NCBI GenBank assembly: GCA_021613535.1
Contig: CP075492.1
Location: forward strand, 1,426,001-1,490,000
Length of the DNA stretch: 64,000 nt
From: Adineta vaga
Lineage: Eukaryota; Rotifera
Reading direction: 5' to 3'
Below are positions 12,191 to 25,533 of this stretch, piece by piece. Numbering within the stretch: position 1 is the first letter of the stretch; every line of letters starts with the position of its first letter. The translations under genes and the position numbers were made by a program. The notes under the pieces are model-generated. The model saw only the letters and a program-made list of their open reading frames with translations. It was not told the origin of the DNA and ran no database searches.

Positions 12191-12270
12191 ATCAGTCAAC
12201 ACTTACTGGTTTTATGTAAAGTCAAATCTCACGATATTTTGGAACATAACAGCAAGTAACAATGCAGTGC

Positions 12271-12917
12271 TTATCTTGGAGATAAAACAGTGCTCGAAAT
12301 GGATTCGAGAGGACGATACGGTTGATTGCTGTAACATTTGTACGAAAAGAAAAATTGAAATTGAGTTAATACAGATAGTTTGTTTGTAATGAAGTCGTAC
12401 CAAAAAGAGCCGTTAAATATATAATCATATGTTTGCCGTGAAGAGATTAATTTCAGATTTTTCAGTGAAGGTATTCCTATCAGCATGAGTGCAAAGTCGT
12501 CTAGCGAGATCGAATAATTATTGATAGTCATCGACTGCAAAGAAGAATGAGACGAAGATGTGAGTGACAAGGATTTTTTATCATACACATTTTCAAAATG
12601 GCATTGTCACATGACCAATGTTCGTAAATTGGGTAAATCACGAAGAATATTCAGATATTCATCATAGTTACAATCTTGAGTTTCTAAATAAACCAAATTC
12701 CATCGATCTGGCCATTTTATATATTCTTTCTTATAATCTATGTTATTCATCGATAACTTGCGAAGATTACATTTAAGTTGAGTTTTAATCGACTATATGT
12801 TTTAACAATATTGTTAAATCTTTTGCAAATTAAAGACATTGTTAATAGAATTGTTTTATAATCACAATAATCAAATATTTGATGAATAACTTCCGGAGGA
12901 AGAATAACGAGAGACAT
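12271..12917 (-). pseudogene. F-box protein pseudogene
   Basis: From the ATG at 12917 the minus strand encodes a clear F-box (LPPEVIHQIFDYCDYKTILL, then SLICKRFNNIVKTY). Near 12780 the frame shifts by one base; the shifted frame continues as LKCNLRKLSMNNIDYKKEYI and on to ILRDLPNLRTLVM. An in-frame TGA follows at about 12607, then the frame resumes as QCHFENVYDKKSL and a leucine-rich tail (IPSLKNLKLISSRQ) to 12271. F-box proteins of this layout recruit substrates to SCF ubiquitin ligases. One frameshift plus one stop in otherwise coherent coding sequence indicates a pseudogene. The LRR fragment directly downstream may be part of the same decayed locus. Confidence 0.65.
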
Positions 12918-14354
12918 GTTCTTTTTGGTGTTATATTCAATATCGGTACCTACAAGACAATATTTTTCGATTTTCTATTATGAAAACTGTAAAAACTCGA
13001 GTGAAGAATTCTCAATCTCTACTTTTCGTCTATTATTATTTTATAAGTACGATATCATTCTTCATGGGATCCTCGTAAAGATTTCTTATAAATTGTAAAT
13101 CTATATATTCGATGCGATGATGTACTTCGAGTTGAAAATAAACATTTAGTTGTTAATTCACGCAATAGTTAACCTTGATAGAAGAAAAGGTGAAATTGGG
13201 TATCCCATTTTTATCTCAATCCTTATCTATGTCCATACTCTAAACTATATATGTTTAGTGGATAGGAAAAATGTCATTTACGAGTCAATTCTACTTATGC
13301 AAAATGTATTCTTACTGGGGAAAAAAAATACAAATGAACGAAGCTTTATTTGTTGACGAAATTTTATTCGTCAGTTGAAGAACGCAAAAAAGTTGTTTTG
13401 TTTCTTTAACTATGTAACTTGTTTGAAATTATCTTATCTCAAATATATAAACATGAAATACATTCTCTACTGTTATCCATGTCTCCACCTATTCGTTCAT
13501 TAATTTCTTTCTTTTCTATTTTACGAAAATATTTTACATAGAAAATAAATCAGAACAAGATATTGATTGACCTAACGTACGAGAAACGACAGAACCCATT
13601 TTAATATTTGATTGCTACCAATTCTTCTCGAATACGCCTAACTATACAATAGTCATACTCACTCTGAGGATACAGTATCGACTTAATCAACAGATTTGTT
13701 TATGCGAAAATATCTTCCAGTTAATCATTTTCTTCTTTTTTTCATCGAGGAAAAATTAATCTCTCTCTCTCTATACGTATATGAAGAAGAATCTGTCTGT
13801 GAGTGAGACAGTAGGTGCGGATTAAGAATTTAGTCACAACCTCGCCCTCACACCACACCCTCAACTGAAATATATTTCAAATATTTAAATTCGATTATTT
13901 CAGTCACCAATCTATAGCATAAAGATTTCCTTCTAAACTAAATGTTTAACCTTGGAGACGACAAAATTGATCACCTTCTTCATTTCCACCAACGACAATG
14001 ATTTCATATTGTTTGAATTTTATTTTTACGAAAGAAAGATTTTCATTCGATTAACTTTGAAAAGCGCAAAACTTTCTCTTTTTATTTGTTAAATCGACTT
14101 TTCTATTTCGAAACTAAAGAATAATTTATCCAACTGATTCGTTCTATAGTACAGATATAACTCACGGATTATTATCCGAAATTTCCGTATTTATAATTTC
14201 TTTCCATTATATAATCATATCGATGAATAAAAGTGAACGATGAATAAGAAATTATATTTTCATTTTATTTTTGTTTTTACATAAAGAAAACGTAAAAGAA
14301 ATAAAGATGAAGAACATAATATGAAAAATTGACGTGATGAAATATCTTGTAGAT
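12918..14354. other. Intergenic region
   Basis: No gene is supported. It holds a short CT run (around 13761-13772), the C-rich dispersed motif at 13811-13865 (GGATTAAGAATTTAG followed by a C-rich run with CACACCCTCA), and AT-rich DNA. Confidence 0.5.
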
Positions 14355-16425
<2,071 letters not shown>

Positions 16426-17828
16426 TTTTCTTTTTGCTTCTTACTTTATTAGAATGAATGAATGAAGAAGAAAGTCGATGCATACATCGGCTTTTATAAA
16501 CGATAACGTTGCAACATGACGAGAAAGAACGACAAAGAGCGAAGAAAAGAAAAAGAAGAAGAAGAGAATGAATTACTTGGACGTCGATAGACAGAAATTC
16601 GAAAGTTCTCTCTGGAGAGGAAAGAAGGAAAGAAAAAAAACATTCTTTATGTTGTGACGACACTAGAAGAAAAAAAGATGTCCGCAATAACCTACTTCAA
16701 CAGAAAAAGGATAAAATCTAAATGATTAATGCCTGTTTTCTTCGATAATGAGAAACCTTTTAATAGTAAATTTTCGTTATTTAGAAATATTTAAACACAA
16801 ATGATAACGCATTTTTAATATTCTTGATAAATATGTATGTATTTATAGATAGATAGATAGATATTTAATCTTTGATATTCTATATAACTTAGAATTTACG
16901 ATTTATTTTCAATGAACTTGACAACACTCCCTCTTCTAGAAATTTCATCTATCTTTCTTCTTATTTTTTTTTGTTGTTGTTGTAACCATACATACAAAAT
17001 ATACTTCAGAAGAATTCTCTTTTTTCTTCTTCTAGCAACCGAGATAACAAAGAAAAGAAACAAATCATTCGATATTCTTAGTGCTTCTAGAAAATATTTC
17101 GATAATAAAAAGATTTTCTTATCCAAACCAATTTTGATACAATTCCAAATGATATTCGATAGAAAAAGTCAATCGTTTAAGATTATACATAAAAAATATT
17201 ATTATTCATTGAATTTCAGTTAAATTAACAATACCATATTTAAACAATTGATATTATAAACTTTGAATTGTTTCAATGGACAAAAAAAAACACAGAATCA
17301 ATAGTCTAAATATCAAAACAATAATCCGTATTTATCATTATTCTTCATCTCACAAATTTCTAACAAAAGTTGATTACAATCGATACCCAAGAGAATACGA
17401 ATGAGACTGTATTTGTTTATTATCATCTACATTCATGCTTTCTATTCAACGAGATCAAATATTTCTTTTTCTATCCAAGATAAACTAATTAACTATCAAG
17501 GATTATTTCATCAATAGAAATTAAGTAATATATATTAACAACGAATAAAAATAGAACATATGAACTTTTCTCTTTCGTTTTTATATTATTTATTCGATAG
17601 CGAAACAATCAAAGACATGACACATAAAGTGAAATAAACATCAAAAGGTTTTTTTTAACGTTGTTATGTATAATTCTAGAATATTGTTTGGATTTTCAAC
17701 GTTTTTTTTCAAATGAAGCCAATGAAACGTCAATGCAATCTGATAGTTTTGATGAAAAATAAAGATTTCGAGTTGTAAATAATAATTTATTGAAATAAGA
17801 ATGAAATAGATTTGAAAGATGTAATTAA
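16426..17828. other. Tubulin 5' region and intergenic DNA
   Basis: Upstream of the tubulin start lies an A/G-rich stretch (16440-16680), probably 5' UTR and promoter. The rest is AT-rich with a (GATA)-type microsatellite at about 16848-16862. The two opposed frames at 16896-17223 overlap each other and lack domain signal. Confidence 0.5.
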
Positions 17829-18833
17829 TTATTGTGATATATTTCTTAAACGTAATTGTCTGATATAATAACGATAGAAAAAAGTAATTCTTTTATAAAA
17901 TATATCTCGAAAGAATTTACTGGTGAACATTGATACATAAAATGATAAAGCAAAATTAGTAAAATATAAAGAACCACCTATTGTAATAGCAAATGTTGTT
18001 GCAGCACGATCATTTATAGTTACTGTTGAAATATAATTTGATATTATATTATAACTATATGAACCAAGACGTAATATTGAAAATAATATACTTAGAATTA
18101 CTTGTATTATTATTATTTTAATAAGTTTTAATTCTAAACGTTGATTATTTTGAAGATTTAATTGATCTACTTTTCTTATTGCAGGTCGAATTCGTTGTTG
18201 AGATTTTCTAATAATCAAAATAGTAATGAACGTAAATATAAACATTAAAATATGAGGTAAAAATATAATAAAAATGATTAAATAAGCTGAAAAAATAAAT
18301 ATATAAATACTATTTGGTGCAATTTGACATAAATTATTATAAATATCATAAAAAATAATAATATGAATTGATAAAATAAATATAAATATCATCATAGAAA
18401 TTGCTAATCGTTTAGCAACTATAATTTGAGTCCATAAACGTATTCTATCATTATCATATGTTATTAAATATCGATTAAAACTTGTTAAAACCAAATAAAA
18501 CGATGTTATTGCAGGTAATGTTATAACAAAATAAAAACGTAATTTACAAAATAAATTTGATTGATTTTGAAAATTATATTTCGAATAAATATTTGTTAAA
18601 CGATCAATTGTTAAACGAGTAATAATACAAAATAAAATAGTTATGAATTGAAATATTGAAGTACATTTTAAATAGAATACAGATGATGAATGATACATTT
18701 CACGACTTGTAAATGTAATTAAATTACAAAGACTACCTATTATACCAAAGATTAATGTTATATAATCAATATATAATGTTATATTTGAACTAATTGTATT
18801 TAAAATTATTGAATAACTAGTTGAAATTGACAT
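17829..18833 (-). CDS. Rhodopsin-like GPCR (orphan)
   Basis: A single-exon 7-transmembrane receptor of 334 residues. Seven hydrophobic helices are visible: IDYITLIFGIIGSLCNLITF (TM1, with the GxxxN position), FQFITILFCIITRL, FYFVITLPAITSFYLVLTSF with FNRYL in the DRY position, MMIFIFILSIHIIIFYDIY, YLIIFIIFLPHILMFIFTF, LIKIIIIQVILSILFSILRL and LYFTNFALSFYVSMF. A basic loop follows TM5 (RKSQQRIRPAIRK). I chose ATG 18833 because the upstream in-frame ATG at 18962 adds a lysine-rich tail from A-rich DNA that lacks receptor character. The protein is extremely Ile/Asn/Tyr-rich, in line with AT bias. The ligand is unknown; peptide-receptor-like sequence is an inference. It is one of seven GPCR loci in the window. 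Confidence 0.8.
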   Translation of the reverse strand: MSISTSYSIILNTISSNITLYIDYITLIFGIIGSLCNLITFTSREMYHSSSVFYLKCTSIFQFITILFCIITRLTIDRLTNIYSKYNFQNQSNLFCKLRFYFVITLPAITSFYLVLTSFNRYLITYDNDRIRLWTQIIVAKRLAISMMIFIFILSIHIIIFYDIYNNLCQIAPNSIYIFIFSAYLIIFIIFLPHILMFIFTFITILIIRKSQQRIRPAIRKVDQLNLQNNQRLELKLIKIIIIQVILSILFSILRLGSYSYNIISNYISTVTINDRAATTFAITIGGSLYFTNFALSFYVSMFTSKFFRDIFYKRITFFYRYYIRQLRLRNISQ

Positions 18834-19938
18834 GGAAATTTTCAATAGAATATAATCGAAATAAAAATATACTTTTTTTTTAAGATTAATGATTTTATCT
18901 TTTGCTTTTCTTTTTTCTTCAAATATTTTATGTTTTAGAGAAAAATTAATATCCGTAATCACAATATTGTTTCTTTAATCTTAATAATATTCTATTTATA
19001 TATATATACAATCAATGTTCATGACATTTATGAGATAAAAAGTACATAGATCGTTTTTCGAATAATTTCTTATTTTTTCATCAAAGAATAATATCAATTT
19101 TTCGAAAGATATTTACGTTTTTCAATTAATATATTTTTAGTATCATCGATGAATGTTTATATAGTTCGTAATGAACAACATTAATATTGTTCTGAATCAT
19201 ATCAATTTATTCTTAGCAAAAGGCATTGAGTATATAATTCTAATTTATTAGAAATATTTGCCTGAATAAAAGAATGTTTTGTTTTTTTTCATTTGTAATA
19301 TTCTTTTACAGATTTGTTTTGCTTTAGGAGGATTCCTCTTTTTTTATGCATGAAAAAATTCAAGATCGGAAAGAATAGGTGGATTCACACATATTTAGTA
19401 GAAGATTTGTAAGTTATTCATCATTTTATGATATTAATTATAATTTAACATGATATAAACTGACTTCATAGTAAACAAATTATTCTTATTCTATAATTAC
19501 AAAATTACTTAAACTCTGAAATATCTACAAATGTAACGCTTGATTGAAATGTTCGATCGATAATTATTTCAGATAACATATCTATCATATTTGTCATACA
19601 TTGTTTCTGCAAAGTTTTTAGACAACTCTATATTCTTCGTAGTTGAGAATGCATTCTTAACCATCACCTACACCCTCACGCAACCTTTTTCTTATTCACA
19701 TTCTGATTCAAGCAATTATCCACATCATTTTCTTGTGTTCTAGAAGTCACTGAAATCAATCGTCAGACAATAGATTCTCGTTCCTCCGAATTTTGTTTCT
19801 TTGATATTGATTTCATTCAAATGTTTATCATTCTATAGACTTGTAATGAATTTATTTCAAATATTATACTTAAAATGAATTTTCGAAGACAAACCAGCTT
19901 CATATGTTTTTTTGTCAAGTGTGTATAGATCAAAATCC
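18834..19938. other. Intergenic region
   Basis: AT-rich, no gene supported. A near-palindrome GTTGAGAATGCATTCTTAAC (19641-19660) is followed at once by the C-rich dispersed motif (CCATCACCTACACCCTCACG, 19661-19680). Confidence 0.5.
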
Positions 19939-22486
19939 TTATTTTCCGATGGATGATTGTAAATCCTCCAAGGCAACTTGTTGAATAAATTGTTCATACG
20001 CAATTCGTCGTTCTTCATTTCGTTGATCATATTGTTGTCGTCTTTCTAATGCCATGCGAGAAACTTTTGCTGATGTGGAAAGTGTTTCTTGAGCAATTTG
20101 TTTCATACGATTTTCTCGTTCTGTATCTGTTTGGGGTAGTAAAAATTGCGAAATTCCAGCAATTTGAGTCATAATATACTGATGACTAATATCATAATAC
20201 GTTTTGGACATAATGTATAATAAATGTGCACCGCGATCGATTTCATCAGCTGTACCAAGTAGCAATGTTACATAGAATTCTCTATCGGCATCATCTAGAA
20301 CACCGCTGGCCATTTCTGTTTCTTCAATAACGCCGATAAATTCAAAAAGAATCGTACCCTGCGTTTGTTCCGCTTGTAAAGAGAGTTTTGCGAAAAAACG
20401 AATCATTTTATCCCATTGTGTTTGAATATGGATAATCTCTTGTGATGCACTGGTAAGAATATTGATGATAGTTTGATGATCGATATTGGTCATATTCAAT
20501 TGTGATAGTTGTATAATAGTAGCGGTCAATTTATCTTGTTTTTCCAACATTTGAGTATACCATTTATCATAAATAGCTTGTGCTTGTTTCAATCGTTCCA
20601 ATGCTAACTCAGCCTTCTTTTTAGCATTTTCAAATGGTGTATTATCAATCGGACGGCCACCGCATGAGGCAAAAATACACCCGACAGTCTGCAACGCTCC
20701 ACTAAAAACATTTACAACACTGCCGACTATACTACCAAGCGTACTAGCGACGAAACCTCCAAAAAATCGTTTTCGACGTCCTGGAATAGCATGATATGCC
20801 TCATAATATTCTTTCTGTGCTTTCTGAAGAGCTTCTCGTGCTGCCTCAAATTCCTGACGTATTGATTCAATTTGGACATTTAACAAATCTTGCTCTGCAG
20901 TTGAATTAGCCAACAACTGACCTATTATTATAAGTTCAGATGAGCTCGATGCTCCTGTGCCTTGCGCAACGGCTGTTAATTCGTGAAGAAAAGCTGCCAA
21001 ATTTCTATAATTGTGCGTCGTTGAATTAGCTGACTGCATACATTGACTTGCAATTCGTTTAATATTAGTCAGTGTGAGTGGAAGCAGTGTTTTGATGAGA
21101 CGAGGTGAAGCAGATGTAAGTAGCTTGAGAGCTGTCTTAATGTGATTCGGTATCTGTTGCATATTCATTTGAATACGATCCATATTCGTATGCGCGCCGA
21201 GAAATGCGGAATACATTTCATTTCCCAGTTGAACCAAAGTAGTACGAAATGAATTTGGATATTTGATGTATTCATAAATATAATTGGGAGTCGGTGGAAT
21301 CAACGCGAAATCCTGTTTGCTTGCGATTACCATCAGATTACTAAGATAATTAACTGTTATTGGTCCTGCAACAACCAGATCTTCCCATTTCTCTTCGATG
21401 CCACGTTGTGATAATAACTCTTCATCCAGTCTGTCGTCGAATACCATCGAATTTTTTACTATACTTAGACCTAAAATCACAGTCATAAATCAGTTTATCT
21501 TTTGTAACAAGAAAAAGTCGACTTCAGACACAGTTCTTGTGAAACTATCAGACTAGAGAAACAGTGTATTAGAATCTAAACGCAAAGCAAAATGCGCAAT
21601 GCAGGCAAACTTCCGAGACCATACGTTCGTAAGAAATGAAATGAAATCTATTAGTTCGATAGCTGCGACATTAGTCGGATTAGAGCAAGTCTTCAGAAAG
21701 TCAAACAATGACTTGTGAGCATTAACAACTGTTTCCAATAATATTTCAATAAATATGTCATACGGTCGGAAATATGATCTAATTAAATTTCGTTATTCAC
21801 GATGAGATCCTATCGTCATTAATATGAAAATGCACTGACTGTAATCATTACGACACCGATTAACTGTCTCGGAGTATTTGATAATTGGATACTTAAATTG
21901 TCTGCGGATGTACCGATCAAATTTGTTCATATGTAACATATCGTCTCTCATCAAGAATTCGAAGCAGCTGTACTTGACAAGAGTACTATGTTACTTGAGT
22001 AAAGGAAGTTTTTGGTTTTAGAGAAGTTTTACTAACAATTATTTTGAACTCAGTTGTACACTTATCATAATCTACAAAGTTTGACATTGATATTTAAAGG
22101 ACATTCTTTTCATGTCGATCGATTAACTTTTCACTATGAATAAAAATAATTACGTTTAAACAGCTTTTTCTTAAAAGTCATAGAAATTATGCTTACTTGT
22201 CATGTTATCGATGCCACGTTCCAGATTGAAAAGAAATGTATCATCATCAATTTTCGGCAATTGCATTAAATCTTTTTTACTCATGCGGAAAATTGTTTGT
22301 ATATACGAATCTTGATATGGATCAATCGAAACATTTTCGTCTGTTTTAAGCAATGTCAAATGACAATGAATAACACCAACCAATGTCGTTAAAACTATGA
22401 AAGTAATGAAAGATATATATCCAGATGGAACTCTTACATCACGTATACTTGAATAAATACGACTACTTACCGATAAGAATATTCAT
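19939..22486 (-). CDS. Secreted helical protein with furin-like site and hydrophobic segment
   Basis: Exons 22486-22471, 22394-22197 and 21470-19939 sum to 1746 nt, giving 581 residues. Splicing creates a signal peptide (MNILIVLTTLVGVIHC, residues 1-16). The body is mostly amphipathic helix with coiled-coil-like stretches near 266-298, 354-386 and 540-575. In the middle, RRKR (303-306), a furin-type site, directly precedes a Gly-rich hydrophobic stretch of about 37 residues (FFGGFVASTLGSIVGSVVNV...) containing two cysteines. There is no C-terminal membrane anchor. Helices flanking a hydrophobic hairpin recall helical pore-forming proteins (ClyA/HBL-like); the cleavage-site layout also recalls fusion-type proteins, but without an anchor that is less likely. 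No family was firmly recognised. The 724-nt second intron is far longer than its neighbours; both junctions match in phase 1. Codon use is more balanced than in the nearby GPCRs. Confidence 0.65.
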
Positions 22487-25400
22487 TTGATCTAAAAGAG
22501 AATACAATAAAGATTCAGTGACAGTTTTTTTATTCATATGCTCAAGTAACATATTCAAGAAGTCGATTTGCATGGTCTCGTTTTGAAGAAATGAAAACTG
22601 TCGTTCTGATCATAACTTAACGATTATTATCACTATTTTCTACTCATTAAATTTCTCTGAAGAGCTCTACTTAACTTCTGTAAAAGGAGAGCGATGAAAA
22701 ACACTATATTCTAACATCTACTTTTTCACTTACAGCAAGAATATCAACGAAGAATAATCTTTAGCAGATACTTCACAGATAGAATTGTCTATATTATATA
22801 TGTGATGGCTTGGGACTTCTGCCACATGAAGCTTCTTTCGCGGAAGAAACGAACCAGATGTTTATGCTCGCAGAATGATCAAAAGCCTCTTCGGCGAAGA
22901 TTCTTAGCCAAAAATAAGATAAATTAATGATTCAGATCGTCGAAATTAGATGTAATTGTAGCGTAAACATAAGTATGATTTTAGTAATGCGAGTTTTTTT
23001 TTGCGATGAAGTACGCAGTCCTCAAAATATTGGTCTGCTTTTTATCGCATTATTCTTTTAGCTCTATACGACATTGGACAAGAGGTTGTATGAAAGGAAA
23101 AAGCATGTTTTATCGAATGTGATCAAGAACAAACATTTTGTTTCCAATATCGTACATTTAACTAAAAAAAATCATTGACTAATATCTACGTTAGAGACAA
23201 TTTTGATCTTACAAATAAGCTTTACGTTCGTTTCAAATGTTATTAGGTTGACAATAAATGTCTGACGTTTACTTGAAGAGTTTATTTTTATTTTTTAACT
23301 CCAAGAACACAACTATAGCTTTCAACAATGTATTCTCTATTGCTATATCTACTTTCTGTTACCGAAATTCACTTGAATTTGTCAATAACATTAGAGAAGA
23401 CATTGTTGAAAGCTGTTTCTATTCTAGAAGTTAGAAAAAAAGCGAAACATTTCTTACCAATCAGATAAGAGTGGCGGGCAAAGTCTTATCTCAATTATGC
23501 GACATACTTTAGAGTCATTCATTTATCATTCGTGAAGTATATAGACTTTGACTATGAGTAATATTATGATCGTTCACATCAAGTTTTTATTTTTTCTAAG
23601 AAAAGAAAAACTTGTTGAATTATTTTGAGAATGAGAATATGAGTACGAAGGGTAGATTGAGAATACATTCTCTGATTTTTAACAATAAAAAAATGCATCT
23701 GCATCATCGATAGTACTCGATGATTCAATCGAATAAACTTCAAATCATTCATGATAAATTCATCAAGATTTATTTTTTCTTTCTATTTTTTTGAATGTAT
23801 TGTCGATAATTTAAGACATAGTGAAATTAAGATTTGTTTTGAACATACATATATCTGTCAAATAATAACGCTCGCGCATCTTTTCTTTGACACGATTGAA
23901 GACTAGAAAATACCAATGACATTTATGACTTTGACGAGTACTACTGAATTACTAAACAAATTTAATGATGTTCTTCTAATGCACAGGATTCCGACTTAAC
24001 GCAGCACAGCGATGCGAATTAAGTAGTCAAGAAATAACAGAGACTTAATCTCTTCTGAAGTACTCAGATAGATACGGTTGCTAAAGATAGTCATCGGTAT
24101 TGTTGAACCTAAGAAAATTCAATATAAAAATCATTTGATTTCATGTAGATATCGCTCGCGTAATCCATTAAATTACCCTCATTCTCAAGATAGTTGTATA
24201 CGTAAAAAAAATAGTTGAATTGAAGTTTCAAGTTATAAATGTAGTTGTGTGATAATAATAGTGTAAAATAATGATTTACTCCTAAGATCTTTCTTCATTA
24301 TGTTATAAACTATTTTGATAGATAAAGTAAGATATTTTCTTTTCTTTTACATATTAGAGAATATATATATATTGAATAATGGCTATAACGAAGTGACACA
24401 GGTAAAACTGAATCTATTAACACGTATGTAATATAAGTACTATAGTACCATGACATACACACGTTCTTCTTTAGCATAAATTAATATTATCCCGTCAATA
24501 TAAATAGAAAGAAAAGATAAAAGAACTAGAACAAGAAAAAAAACACGTTTTAAAAGAACAATATTTGCCAGGATCACCATCATCTATGTCAGATGGACGA
24601 TCCTTTATCTCTCTTCTCTCTTTTTCTAGTTAGTAGTTATCATTTTTGTTATTCAAGATTTTTCTCAGAGAAAATAAAGAATAATCATCTCGAACGAAAT
24701 CAATTTCTAACAATATTGAATATATAGTTATAATTCTTATTGAGAATTTACTTCTGAAAAACTTCGTTAGAGATCATTAGAATGTACAAATATTTGAAAA
24801 TTATCATCTAGTAATCACTTTTTCACGTTCTCTTGGATGATATAATTTTTATTAAAAGTACGCAATATCGAAGTTTTAATCAGTCATCCGTTTTTACTCG
24901 TTTCTTCCATCTCCGATGTTTAAAGTACATGTCGAGCGTATGTAGTAATCAGAGAGTAACTACTATATTAAACATCTGTCTTTCTTCTTTTTGACATTTT
25001 CTTGATTAGTCAGTAACATCAAATAGAAGGGGAGGAAAGGTTATCAACTTTTATTAAACATATTGACGCTTGGGAATACAAGTTTAATTACAAATACGAA
25101 TATTTGTAAGTAAACAAGTTCAAGAATGTTTTTCATTGACTTTCAGTCATTCATGAATCATTGTAGAAGATATGGAAGATGGTTATCTCAAACAAAAGGG
25201 TTCTACATGACAAAGTGATACATTCGTTTGAGTTCTACAAGAAATACTTTTCTAAAATGATAATCGATAAGCTTAAAGAGTTATTTATTTAGAATTTTTC
25301 ACTGTTTTATAAAGTAGATTCTTTAAATAAACAGATATTTTTGACGATGTCTATCTAGATCATGAGGAATAATCTCAATCTCCGAAAAGGTGTGTAAAAT

Positions 25401-25533
25401 TTGTATAGAAAATTTCAAAAACATATATGAATATCAATTTCCAAACGAATTCTTATTGAAATTTCAATATAATCTATATAGTCTGCTTACAAAGTGTTTA
25501 ACTTCTTTTTATCTAATTATAGATATTCGTATA
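22487..25533. other. 3-kb gene-poor region
   Basis: No frame above 60 codons and no domain signal on either strand. It contains the long inverted repeat at 23283-23450 and a C-rich motif copy (24174-24193, ACCCTCATTCTCAAGATAG). The part nearest 25534 probably carries the GPCR promoter. Confidence 0.55.
23283..23450. repeat. MITE-like imperfect inverted repeat
   Basis: Inner arms AGCTTTCAACAATGT (23317-23331) and ACATTGTTGAAAGCT (23400-23414) are a perfect 15-bp inverted pair. Pairing continues inward (TTCTCTA / TAGAGAA) to about 27 of 30 positions. Outward it goes more loosely through TTTTTTAACTCCAAGAACA and TTCTAGAAGTTAGAAAAA. No internal coding capacity. This fits a small non-autonomous fold-back element; target-site duplications could not be assigned. 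Confidence 0.55.

Noticed and set aside
16896-17223. Opposed frames of 76 and 103 codons
   Set aside because: They overlap on opposite strands in low-complexity DNA and show only Lys/Ile/Phe runs.
18834-18962. N-terminal extension of the GPCR at 17829
   Set aside because: The extra 43 residues are lysine-rich and come from A-rich DNA; the inner ATG gives a normal short extracellular N-terminus.
19939-22486. Endogenous viral fusion protein as the explanation of the RRKR-hydrophobic layout
   Set aside because: There is no C-terminal membrane anchor and no neighbouring viral or retroelement genes, so this was kept only as a minor alternative.
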